From assembly GCA_902795255.1 (NCBI GenBank), contig CADBKS010000102.1:1473-13382 (forward strand): 11,910 nt of DNA, written 5' to 3'. Origin of the DNA: an uncultured Chloroflexota bacterium (GTDB lineage Bacteria; Chloroflexota; Anaerolineae; Anaerolineales; Anaerolineaceae). Positions within the stretch are counted from its first letter, which is position 1. Each line of letters opens with the position of its first letter. Shown in pieces: positions 1 through 7,045 of the stretch. Both the position numbers and the translations under genes were made by a program. The notes under the pieces are model-generated. The model was not told where the DNA came from. It was given only the letters and a program-made list of their open reading frames with translations, and made no database searches.

Positions 1-560
1 AGCAGGTAGACCAGTTCGGGATCCGTTTCATCCATCAGACGGTCGATTTCCTCAACAGTCTGGACGCCGGTACCCATGTGATGATGGATGGTCAGATACA
101 TGCCTTTTTCACGGGCCAGAGCACCCATTTCATTGAAGCCCTTGCAGACCGTCTTCCACTGTTCTTCTGTGTAAACCGGTTTATCGGGACCGAGGATCGG
201 CACATCCAGTTTGCCCTGGATGGAGTTGCCCTGTTCGGACGCACCGATGATCTTCGCGCCGAGATAATTCAGTTTATCGCGGTGGGCGATAAAGTTCTGA
301 ATGGTCACTTCGTAGGGTTCACTCGTCAGCAGGGAAGAGAACCATGCATTGCAGACCTGCAGACCGCGCACATCCAGCTTGTGTTTCAGTACTTCCGGAT
401 CCTTCGGGTATTTGTTACCGATTTCCGTACCCTTGAAACCTGCCAGCGCCATTTCGCTGACACACTGTTCAAATGTGTTTTCAGCACCCAGATCGGGCAT
501 ATCATCGTTTGTCCAGCCGATAGGGGCAATACCCAACTTTACTTTGTTCGGATCAAGCAT
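1..560 (-). CDS. iolE: Inosose dehydratase IolE (partial, C-terminus beyond window edge)
   Basis: Likely 2-keto-myo-inositol (scyllo-inosose) dehydratase, a cytosolic TIM-barrel enzyme of the sugar phosphate isomerase/epimerase superfamily. It removes water from inosose to give 3D-(3,5/4)-trihydroxycyclohexane-1,2-dione, the substrate of IolD. The 186 visible residues begin MLDPNKVKLGIAPIGWTND, which is typical of IolE, and include AGFKGTEIG near residue 40 and the histidine-rich TIHHHMGTG near residue 160. Family members are about 300 residues long, so roughly the last third lies outside the window. The ATG at 558-560 is chosen because it begins the IolE-like sequence and has a modest purine-rich AGAGGGA upstream. 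It follows iolD by 23 nt and is probably co-transcribed with iolG and iolD. The frame stays open to base 1 with no sign of damage. Assignment rests on sequence recognition plus the iolG/iolD context. Confidence 0.9.
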   Translation of the reverse strand, partial: MLDPNKVKLGIAPIGWTNDDMPDLGAENTFEQCVSEMALAGFKGTEIGNKYPKDPEVLKHKLDVRGLQVCNAWFSSLLTSEPYEVTIQNFIAHRDKLNYLGAKIIGASEQGNSIQGKLDVPILGPDKPVYTEEQWKTVCKGFNEMGALAREKGMYLTIHHHMGTGVQTVEEIDRLMDETDPELVYL

Positions 561-583
561 TATTAATTCCCTCTGTAATAATA

Positions 584-2313
584 TTAGTAATCACGTGCTT
601 CAGCGATGTGCTTCTGCATGTCTTTCCAGCAATTCACGACTCTCTGATCTTTTGCGACTTCCGCGACGCCGACACGCCACCAGCTCTCATAACCGGGTGT
701 CATGCTGCCGTGGGCAACCTTCATATCGAAGACACAGACGCGGTTTTCCTTCTTAGAGTCTTCAAGGGCAGCCAGCAGTTCAGCCTTGTTGTGGATCGTA
801 TAGCCTTTTGCGCCATAGCCCTCAGCGATCTTTGCGATATCCATCGGAACGATCGGACCATCGAGGAAGCCGGTTTCCGGATTCCGGTAACGGAAGACGG
901 TACCGAATGTATCTGTACCCTGATTGTTCTGCAGGTTTTCGATGCAGCCCCAGCCGGAATTGTCAAAGGCCATGATGTTGATCTTGATGCCTTCCTGGAT
1001 CGCTGTGTAAAGTTCACTGTGAAGCATAACGAATGAACCGTCTCCGACGAAGGTATAAACTTCGCCATTCGGCCAGGCCATCTTTACACCGACGGCAGCG
1101 CAGATCTCGTAGCCCATGCAGGAGAAGCCGTATTCCATATGATAGGTGCACGGATTCCCCGGGCGGAACAGGCGCTGCATATCACCCGGCAGACTTCCGG
1201 CGGAACCGACAGCGACATCGTTCGCATCCATGAATTTATTGATCGTACCCAGCGCAAGAGTCTGCGGGAAGGAGCCCTCGGATTCCGGTTTGGAATACCA
1301 GTCGTCCACGATGGCATCCCATTCCTTCTTCGCAGCAGCGATCTCATCGGTATAAGCGGATTTATAACCGCGTTTCTGCAGTTCTGCACCGATCGCTTCC
1401 AGGGAAACCTTGGCATCGCCGAGGATCGCTTCGCCATCCATCTTGATCGCATCGAATGCCGCAACATTGATGTTGAGCATCTTCACGTCAGGATTGCGGA
1501 ACGCCCATTTGGAGCTGGTCGTGAAGTCTGTCAGACGGGAACCGACAGCGATCACCAGATCAGCATCCTTCGCGATCACATTGGCAGCCAGCCCGCCGGT
1601 CACACCGACACCGCCGAGGTTCAGCGGGTGTTTCCAGTCGATAACGCCCTTCCCGGCCTGCGTCTCACCGAACGGGATATTGAAATCTTCGGCAAATTTT
1701 TTGAAGGTATCCCAGGCTTCGCTGTAACGGACACCGCCGCCGCAGATCAGCAGCGGTTTTTTGCTCGTGCAGATCAGGTCTGCGGCACGCTTCACCTGAT
1801 CCGCATTGATGCCGCGGCGATCCATGTGCCAGACACGCTTCTGGAAGAAGAATTCCGGATAATCATAGCCTTGAAAGCTTCGTTGACTGTATATCCGTAG
1901 CCATTATAGAATTCAGCCTGCTGCAGGACCGGATCCGGCTGGCGGGTGGCGAAAGTATCGCCGGGCAGCACAAGAAGCGGGATGCGGTTCGCGGTCGCGG
2001 TACCGCAGGCAGTTACCATGTTCATCGCACCGGGGCCGATCGAAGAAACACAGGGGATGATCTTGCGGCGGTTATGCTGTTTGGCAAAACCGATCGCAAC
2101 ATGCGCCATACCCTGTTCGTTATGGCCCTGATAGAACCGGAGGTTATGACCGCCCTGTTCCAGTGCCTGACCGATACCGACGACACAGCCATGTCCGAAG
2201 ATCCCGATGATCCCGTCCACAAATTTATCTTCCTTCCCGTCAAACTCAATATACTGGTTGTCCAGGAATTTTACGATCGCCTGAGCCATCGTCAAACGAA
2301 TTCGATTGGTCAT
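584..2313 (-). pseudogene. iolD: Broken iolD: trihydroxycyclohexane-1,2-dione hydrolase with internal deletion and frameshift
   Basis: IolD is a thiamine-diphosphate-dependent hydrolase that opens the ring of 3D-(3,5/4)-trihydroxycyclohexane-1,2-dione to give 5-deoxy-glucuronate. The N-terminal frame starts at ATG 2313 after a GGAGGT ribosome binding site. About 148 good residues follow, including HNEQGMAH with the likely catalytic Glu of the pyrimidine-binding domain and the family-typical [13 protein letters not shown]. The C-terminal frame (about 1870-584, 428 residues) carries the central domain and the diphosphate-binding domain, with GDGSF followed 25 residues after GDG by the Asn of DNSGWG. 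The frames join near 1868-1873: ...NEAF(K) jumps to (QG)[13 protein letters not shown]. From my memory of B. subtilis IolD (about 637 residues), roughly 45-60 residues of the linker between the first two domains are missing. The N-terminal frame then runs 25 unrelated codons to a stop at 1792. The second part has no obvious ribosome binding site. This is a deletion, not a programmed frameshift; it may be real or an assembly error. Confidence 0.9.
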
Positions 2314-2346
2314 ATAACCTCCGATCCTCGAATATTCTTTTACTGA

Positions 2347-3360
2347 TTATTTGATCTCAGAAAGCTTTACCGGGCGGTGTTCTTTCATGGAAAGATTCGC
2401 GGCCTGGGCGATCTTGATCGGCTGGAGGCCATCCTGGATGGTGACAGGAACTTCGGTACCATTCTGGATCGCTTTGATGAATTCACGGACTTCGTCACCG
2501 AAGGACTGCATATAGCGTTCGAGGAAGAAGAACAGCGGCTTATCCTTGGAGACGCAATCCTTGGTGCTGACAGTGACGTTGGTTTCGGTGTCATTATCGG
2601 CAGCAGCAGCGCCCTTGGTACCGAAGACTTCAACGCGCTGATCGTAACCGTAAACAGCCTGGCGGCAGTTGTCGATGACGCCGATCGCGCCGTTTTCGAA
2701 TTTCAGGGTGATGATGGCGGTGTCGATATCACCGGCTTCGCCGATGGCGGGGTCAACAGTGACTGCGCCGACAGCGTAGACTTCTTCGACCGGGGAACCG
2801 GCCTGGTAGGCTGCCATATCGAAATCATGGATGGTCATGTCCAGGAACATACCGCCGGAAGCGGCAGCATATTCAGCTGACGGCGGTTCCGGATCGCGGG
2901 AGGTGATCTTTACGATCTGGATCTTACCAAGGTCACCGTTCTTCGCCAGTTCATGGATCTTGCGGAAGTTGTGGTCAAAGCGGCGGTTGAAACCGATCTG
3001 CATTTTCACACCGGCTTCCTTGACGACCTTTTCGGTTTCAAGGATCTTCGCAACGGAAGTATCGATCGGTTTTTCACAGAAAATATGTTTTCCGGCTTTC
3101 GCGGCTTCCATGGCGATATCCGCGTGGGTATTGGTCGGAGAACAAACGAAGACCGCCTGGATGGTGGGGTCTTCGAGGATCTTATGGTAATCTTCATAAT
3201 AATTCGGAATACCAAATTCTTCAGCGGCTTTCTTTGCGCTTTCGACAAATTTATCGGAAATCGCGACCAGTTCCGCTTCAGGGACATTATTGGTCAGGGA
3301 TTTGGAATGAACACGTCCAATTCGGCCAGCGCCGATGATACCAACACGAACTTTCTCCAT
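2347..3360 (-). CDS. iolG: Inositol 2-dehydrogenase IolG (Gfo/Idh/MocA family)
   Basis: Probably the NAD-dependent myo-inositol 2-dehydrogenase that oxidises myo-inositol to scyllo-inosose, the first step of cytosolic inositol catabolism. It has 337 residues, close to the family's usual size of about 340. Residues 5-20 form the Rossmann NAD-binding start with GAGRIG (10-15). CEKPID places the catalytic Lys at 97, and FLDMTIHDFD gives Asp174 and His178, matching the Lys-Asp-His triad of IolG. The ATG at 3358-3360 is preferred over an in-frame ATG nine codons upstream: AAGGAGA (3366-3372) lies six bases before it and the fold begins directly at MEKVRVGIIGAG. It is the first gene of iolG-iolD-iolE; iolD follows after 33 nt. 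A relative acting on scyllo-inositol or another polyol cannot be ruled out from sequence alone, but the iolD/iolE neighbours favour myo-inositol. Confidence 0.9.
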   Translation of the reverse strand: MEKVRVGIIGAGRIGRVHSKSLTNNVPEAELVAISDKFVESAKKAAEEFGIPNYYEDYHKILEDPTIQAVFVCSPTNTHADIAMEAAKAGKHIFCEKPIDTSVAKILETEKVVKEAGVKMQIGFNRRFDHNFRKIHELAKNGDLGKIQIVKITSRDPEPPSAEYAAASGGMFLDMTIHDFDMAAYQAGSPVEEVYAVGAVTVDPAIGEAGDIDTAIITLKFENGAIGVIDNCRQAVYGYDQRVEVFGTKGAAAADNDTETNVTVSTKDCVSKDKPLFFFLERYMQSFGDEVREFIKAIQNGTEVPVTIQDGLQPIKIAQAANLSMKEHRPVKLSEIK

Positions 3361-3365
3361 TATTA

Positions 3366-3372
3366 TCTCCTT
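3366..3372 (-). promoter_or_regulatory. Ribosome binding site of iolG
   Basis: On the minus strand the sequence reads AAGGAGA followed by six bases and then the iolG ATG. This near-ideal Shine-Dalgarno match decides the start of iolG at 3360 over the longer in-frame alternative at 3387, which would lie upstream of this site. Confidence 0.85.
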
Positions 3373-3389
3373 AAATTGCAAAAACAACT

Positions 3390-3405
3390 TTGCAAACGTT
3401 TACTA
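3390..3405. promoter_or_regulatory. Candidate cre / LacI-family operator upstream of iolG
   Basis: The plus strand reads TTGCAAACGTTTACTA, which matches every defined position of the cre consensus WTGNAANCGNWNNCWW bound by CcpA. It lies 29 bp before the iolG start codon. It sits at or just after the expected transcription start of one candidate promoter (-10 TATGAT at 3412-3417), a position suited to repression. Catabolite repression of iol operons by CcpA is known in Bacillus. A pathway-specific LacI-family regulator could equally use such a site. The match is seen in the sequence; the regulator is inferred. Confidence 0.65.
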
Positions 3406-3411
3406 TCCATA

Positions 3412-3453
3412 ATCATATCACTGATTTTTAGAATCAGAATGTTTTTCTGTCAT
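3412..3453 (-). promoter_or_regulatory. Candidate promoter region of the iol operon
   Basis: This AT-rich stretch lies between the upstream terminator and iolG. Read on the minus strand it offers two overlapping sigma-A-like options. One is ATGACA (3448-3453), a 17-bp spacer and TAAAAA (3425-3430). The other is a better -10 box, TATGAT (3412-3417), with only a poor -35. Neither is a full consensus, so the start point is uncertain, but a promoter is needed here because a strong terminator precedes the region. The second option would start transcription at about 3405, at the edge of the cre-like site. Confidence 0.45.
3421..3437. repeat. Inverted repeat in the iol promoter region
   Basis: The stretch CTGATTTTTAGAATCAG has perfect 6-bp arms, CTGATT and AATCAG, around a 5-bp centre. 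It overlaps the spacer and -10 area of the candidate iol promoters, so it could be an operator for a local regulator, or chance dyad symmetry in AT-rich DNA. It is not followed by a T-run and so is not a terminator. It does not resemble the B. subtilis IolR site as I remember it. Confidence 0.35.
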
Positions 3454-3521
3454 TATTTGTAACAGATGATTGTCATATTTTCAGCAGGATATTTGATACT
3501 GTACACGAAACAAATTGAATT

Positions 3522-3562
3522 AAAAAAGGCCTTTCCGGACGGATGACCGGAACAGGCCTTTT
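3522..3562 (-). terminator. Intrinsic terminator after the ABC transporter operon
   Basis: On the minus strand the arm AAAAGGCCTGTTCCGG (3562-3547) pairs with CCGGAAAGGCCTTTT (3538-3524) around an 8-nt loop, with a single bulged G. A run of six T follows (3527-3522). The hairpin begins 17 nt after the stop codon of the last permease gene. A four-T run on the other side might give weak termination on the plus strand too. It separates the transporter operon from the iol operon, which therefore needs its own promoter. Confidence 0.9.
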
Positions 3563-3579
3563 CAGGGTTTGAAAAACAC

Positions 3580-4494
3580 TCAGTTTTCCTTTGAATACGG
3601 CGCACCAAGCTTTGCCGGCACGTTGAAATTGCTGCGGAAGATCGTCAGCAGGATCGTCAGAATATACGGCAGCGCGATGATCAGTTCGTTCGGGAAAAGC
3701 GGATTTCTCCCGACAGACTGCATCCAGACCGAAACCGCATCCGCAATACCGAAGGCCAGCGTGCCGAGGACAGCTCCTTTCGGGCTCCAGTTGCCCAGAA
3801 AACAGATCGCAAAAGCGATCCAGCCGCGGCCGCCGATAATGCCCGTCGTAAACATACCGAGATAACCGACCGTATAAAAGGAACCGGCCAGTCCGCCGAG
3901 CGCACCGGCGAAAAGAACGGTCAGGAACCTGACCCTGTTGACATTGATCCCGGCCACATCCACCGCTTCCGGATTTTCACCGGTCGAACGAAGCGTCAGT
4001 CCGAGTGAAGTGCGGAACAGGACAAAGATCGAAACGGGAATCAGGATATACGCAAAATACGTAATAATATTCTGGTTGAAAAAGACCGGACCGATAAACG
4101 GGATCTTCGAGAGCAGCGGGACTGCGAGTTTCGGCAGTGTTTTGATCTGCAGCGGCGTGATCGGCACGCCGAAGATCACCCGGTGGAAGAAAGAGCAGAA
4201 ACCGGCAGACAGGATCTGCAGGGCTGTTCCCGTCACGACCTGCTGCTGCTTCATGTACACTGTGATCAGTCCGTAAAGCGCAGCCATGATCAGACCGCAG
4301 CCCATCGCCATCAGCAGCCCCACCAGCTGACTGCCCGTCAGATAGGTTCCCACAAAACCGCCCCAAGCGCCGATCAGAAATATGCCTTCGACCGCACAGA
4401 TCATCATCCCGGTCCTTTCAGCATAAACCTCCGCGATCGAACCAAGCAGCAGCGGCGTACTCATAATGATCACACGGGAAAGGAAATTAACCAT
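3580..4494 (-). CDS. ABC transporter permease, BmpA/NupQ-like (second permease)
   Basis: Integral membrane subunit of an ABC importer of the BPD_transp_2 type (PF02653), the kind that works with BmpA-like binding lipoproteins, often for nucleosides. It has 304 residues and is dominated by hydrophobic helices. Family-like features are ERTGMMICAVEGIFLIGAWG near residues 26-45, the cytoplasmic coupling-loop motif TGENPEAVDVAG (171-182) and GGRGWIAFAICFLGNW near residues 222-237. The ATG at 4492-4494 is chosen over a start 21 codons earlier because it follows the previous gene's TGA by one base, has AGGTGA eight bases upstream, and begins the conserved sequence. It is translationally coupled to the upstream permease and ends 17 nt before a strong terminator. 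The substrate cannot be read from sequence; a purine nucleoside is the default family guess, and the iol neighbourhood leaves a polyol possible. Confidence 0.85.
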   Translation of the reverse strand: MVNFLSRVIIMSTPLLLGSIAEVYAERTGMMICAVEGIFLIGAWGGFVGTYLTGSQLVGLLMAMGCGLIMAALYGLITVYMKQQQVVTGTALQILSAGFCSFFHRVIFGVPITPLQIKTLPKLAVPLLSKIPFIGPVFFNQNIITYFAYILIPVSIFVLFRTSLGLTLRSTGENPEAVDVAGINVNRVRFLTVLFAGALGGLAGSFYTVGYLGMFTTGIIGGRGWIAFAICFLGNWSPKGAVLGTLAFGIADAVSVWMQSVGRNPLFPNELIIALPYILTILLTIFRSNFNVPAKLGAPYSKEN

Positions 4495-4495
4495 A

Positions 4496-5560
4496 TCACT
4501 CACCTGCCTTCCGGATGCTGCGTTTCTGAGCACGGTTATCTGCCCAGGAGCGGACAAAATAGGACATGATCACACATGCCATCACGATTCCCTCGATCAG
4601 ATCAATGATCGAAGCAGGGATCTTCAGGCCCGGAAGCCGGCCCATTGTCGTTCCCATCACATTCAGGAATCCGAACAGGATCGAGGCAAAAATACATCCG
4701 ATCGGGCTCCCGTTTGCGAGGATCGCGATCCCGATGCCAAAGGACCCGATGGAGGAGTTGAAATTCTGAAGCAGCATGTGCTGGACCCCGTTGATCTCGG
4801 TCAGCCCGGCCAGTCCCGCCAGGCCGCCCGCGATCAGAAAAGCGATCACGAAGATACGGTCCGGACGGATCCCGCCGAGGCGGGCTGCGTTGGGATTGTG
4901 ACCGACCGCGCGGATTCGGAACCCCAGAGGCGTTTTGTAAAGCAGAACGTAACAGCCCACCGCGGCAAGGACTGCGAGAACAAAACCGAGATGGATGCGC
5001 GTACCGTTCACGATCTTCGGCAGATATGCGCTTTTCGCGATCGGATCCGTCTGCAGATATTCGGCTTTGGTTTCCTTCAGAAATGTACGCAGCAGATAAT
5101 CCATGAACGCGTTGACAACGTAAGTAGACATCATGGACACCAGAAATTCATTCGCATTGAACTTTGCCTTGGCAAGACCGATCAGCGCACCGACCAGTGC
5201 CCCGGAGGCAAAGGAACCCAGCCCGACGATAATGAGCAGCAGCGCGGTCGGGATCTTATCCCCAAGCGCCAGAGAGAGCGAAACCGCCGTAATGGAACCC
5301 GCATAAAACTGTCCCTGAGCCCCGATGTTATACAGGTTTGCCTGATAAGTAAAGGCAAAAGCAAGGGATGTGAAAATCAGCGGTGTTGCTTTGACAAAGA
5401 TCTCACCGGTCGTGTATTTATCCGTCAGGATCTTCCGACCGGCTTCAGCGATCACCCTGACCGGATCGATCTTCATGAAAAGCAGCATGGCAGCGCTGAT
5501 GGCAAGCCCGATGATCACGGCAGCGATGTTATAAATGAGAACGCTGGACTTTTTGTTCAT
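4496..5560 (-). CDS. ABC transporter permease, BmpA/NupP-like (first permease)
   Basis: Integral membrane permease of 354 residues, partner of the permease that follows it; such importers pair two different permeases. An N-terminal helix (about residues 8-29) is followed by a loop and then FAFTYQANLYNIGAQGQFYAG (about 68-88), a hallmark of this permease group. The coupling-loop motif GHNPNAARLGG (220-230) and the following hydrophobic AFLIAGGLAGLAGL also fit. The extra N-terminal length compared with the second permease is normal for the first permease of these systems. The ATG at 5558-5560 overlaps the stop of the ATPase gene in an ATGA, with a G-rich GGGGGTG upstream, so translation is probably coupled. 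The frame is intact, but because the adjacent ATPase is truncated the complex may not be functional as sequenced. Confidence 0.87.
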   Translation of the reverse strand: MNKKSSVLIYNIAAVIIGLAISAAMLLFMKIDPVRVIAEAGRKILTDKYTTGEIFVKATPLIFTSLAFAFTYQANLYNIGAQGQFYAGSITAVSLSLALGDKIPTALLLIIVGLGSFASGALVGALIGLAKAKFNANEFLVSMMSTYVVNAFMDYLLRTFLKETKAEYLQTDPIAKSAYLPKIVNGTRIHLGFVLAVLAAVGCYVLLYKTPLGFRIRAVGHNPNAARLGGIRPDRIFVIAFLIAGGLAGLAGLTEINGVQHMLLQNFNSSIGSFGIGIAILANGSPIGCIFASILFGFLNVMGTTMGRLPGLKIPASIIDLIEGIVMACVIMSYFVRSWADNRAQKRSIRKAGE

Positions 5561-6546
5561 TCCGCACCCCCGTAGCTGATCCCTGCCATCAAGAGACCGA
5601 TCTGAGCCGTCGTCAGGTCGCCATTGTTATAGATCCCCATAAAACGTCCCTTATACATGACCGCGATCCGGTCACAGAGTCCGAAAATTTCACTCAGTTC
5701 CGTGGAAACAAGCAGGATAGCCTTTTTGTTTTCCTTCTCACTGAGGATCACCTTATGGATCCGGTCGACAGCGCCCATATCCAGACCGCGGGTCGGCTGG
5801 TTGAAAACCATAAGGCTCTTGCCCAGATCCACTTCCCGACCGAGCACAACTTTCTGCTGGTTGCCGCCCGAAAGGCTGCGGGCCAGATCTCCGGGGCCCG
5901 TTGCCTTGACAGCATGATCCCGGATCACCTGCGAAGTGTATTCATCCAGCTCCTTTTTCCGGATGAAACCGTTGCGGCTCCATTTCGGATCGTAACTGGC
6001 TTTCAGCAGGATGTTTTCCGCAAGCGTCATATCCATCTCCATCGCGTCACGGTAGCGGTCGACAGGCACGTATCCCATTCCCAGTTCGATCCGTTCCCTG
6101 ATCGACATTTCGCTCATGCTGCGGCCGCGGAAAAGGATCTCCCCGGAGGTCATCGGACGGATCCCGCTCAGCACATCGCACAGTTCATCCTGCCCGTTCC
6201 CGCTGACACCAGCGATGCCGAAGATCTCCCCCTCATGAACGGCAAAGGAAACATTGTCGATCACCGGGACCGCATCTTTCGGCTGCAGGGTAACATTCCG
6301 GAATTCGAGAACTGTCGGGAGACTTTCAAAATCCATGGAAGTGTCCCGTACGGCAGGAATGATGTCGTGTCCGATCATCATCTGCGCCAGTTCATGCTCA
6401 TTCGTTTCATTCTTCCGGACCGTATTGACCACCACACCGTTCCGCATCACGACGACCCGGTCAGCCACTTCCATGACCTCTTTGAGTTTATGGGTAATGA
6501 ATACGACGGAATTGCCTTTAGCCGTATAGTCTTTAATGAATGCCAT
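5557..6546 (-). pseudogene. Truncated ABC transporter ATPase (NupO/MglA-like), N-terminal nucleotide-binding domain lost
   Basis: These are the last ~329 residues of a double-domain ATPase that is normally about 510 residues long. The visible part opens after the first domain's D-loop, with the H-loop of domain one (FITHKL, residues 17-22) and its end. The complete second ABC domain follows: degenerate Walker A GVSGNGQDEL (113-122), signature LSGGNQQK (225-232) and a Walker B region ending NQPTRGLD (249-256), with Gln in place of the catalytic Glu. A non-canonical second site is normal for this family; the canonical Walker A lies in the lost half, so the protein as read should not power transport. 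Upstream the frame runs into an unrelated glycosyltransferase fragment at about 6533-6546. The ATG at 6544-6546 is just an internal Met with no good ribosome binding site. It overlaps the next permease by 4 nt (ATGA). The BmpA-like binding protein gene usually found upstream is absent. Confidence 0.88.
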
Positions 6547-6955
6547 CAGGGAAACTCAAGTTGTTTTTCTCTAGAAACTCCCTTTTGTATAGTTTATCCC
6601 ATGTTACAGTATCCCAGACAAGAGATGGATTCTCATCAAAGCTTGTGTGCTTCAAGTCCCCTGTCAAATTCCGGAATGCCTTTTTGAATATGTGTTCTTC
6701 CCATAAGCTGTAATTATGAAACCTTAAAGAGTTGGCGACTACAATATCGCAGTCAGTTTCCTTTGCAAGGTTATACAATGATTCATAGGAATCCTTTTCA
6801 ATGCAGTCATCCGAATCAAAGAAATGAATGTATTCCCCCTTGGCTTTATCCAAACCATAATTTCGGGTTGTTGAAATTCCTTCGTTAGGCTTATGATATG
6901 CATGAAAATTATCGAATTTCCTTGCGTAATCATCAATAATCAATCCTCTGTCTTT
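6533..6955 (-). pseudogene. Internal fragment of a family 2 glycosyltransferase, broken at both ends
   Basis: The frame encodes about 140 residues of a GT-A fold, family 2 glycosyltransferase of the kind found in capsule, teichoic-acid or exopolysaccharide clusters. Recognisable parts are GLIIDDYARKFDNFHAYHK, then NEGISTTRNYGLDKAKGEY, the DXD-like metal/nucleotide-sugar motif FFDSDDCIEKDS, and near the end TWDKLYKREFLEKNNLSFP. The usual N-terminal strand with the PVYN and NDGS motifs (about 50 residues) is missing; going upstream the frame meets a TAG at 6968-6970 within unrelated sequence. The C-terminus stops at 6533 just after FPDGI, where further family sequence (often a YED motif) would be expected. 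No start codon or ribosome binding site fits. G+C is about 38% over 6541-6960, far below both sides. It is a piece of foreign or misassembled DNA rather than a working gene; the acceptor and sugar are unknown. Confidence 0.82.
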
Positions 6956-7045
6956 CTGGTGGCAGAACTACTCTGCCGTTAATAGCTGCTTATTCCGGAT
7001 TAAGGCTTCCGGACCACCGGGAAATCAGCGAAAATGCTGTTTTCT
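6956..7045. other. Junction and intergenic stretch between trpCF and the glycosyltransferase fragment
   Basis: These 90 bases follow the trpCF stop on the minus strand. I see no trpB or other recognisable gene start. Two small dyads are present: GGCAGA-ACTAC-TCTGCC at 6961-6977 and TCCGGA repeated as an inverted pair at 6994-6999 and 7008-7013. Neither is followed by a T-run on either strand, so neither is a convincing terminator. The right-hand breakpoint of the AT-rich glycosyltransferase insert probably falls near 6955, next to the first dyad. Confidence 0.5.
6961..6977. repeat. Perfect 6-bp inverted repeat at the edge of the AT-rich insert
   Basis: GGCAGA and TCTGCC flank a 5-nt centre. 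The dyad sits about 6 bp outside the last codon that still looks like glycosyltransferase. It could be a hairpin remnant that favoured breakage, part of a lost regulatory element, or chance. No target-site duplication or longer terminal repeat is visible around it. Confidence 0.4.

Noticed and set aside
1139..1900. Long open frames on the plus strand opposite iolD, and similar ones opposite the permeases, the ATPase, trpCF and aspS.
   Set aside because: They are mirror frames of real minus-strand genes, with no family similarity or ribosome binding sites.
1792..1900. Programmed ribosomal frameshift in iolD.
   Set aside because: No slippery heptamer or stimulatory hairpin is seen, and conserved residues are missing between the two frames, so a simple slip would not restore the protein.
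6533..6970. The AT-rich segment as an insertion sequence or integrated element.
   Set aside because: No transposase or integrase, no terminal inverted repeats at both ends and no target duplication are visible; the only coding content is a glycosyltransferase fragment.
6961..7013. The two small dyads after trpCF as an intrinsic terminator or attenuator.
   Set aside because: Stems are only 6 bp and neither strand has a following T-run.
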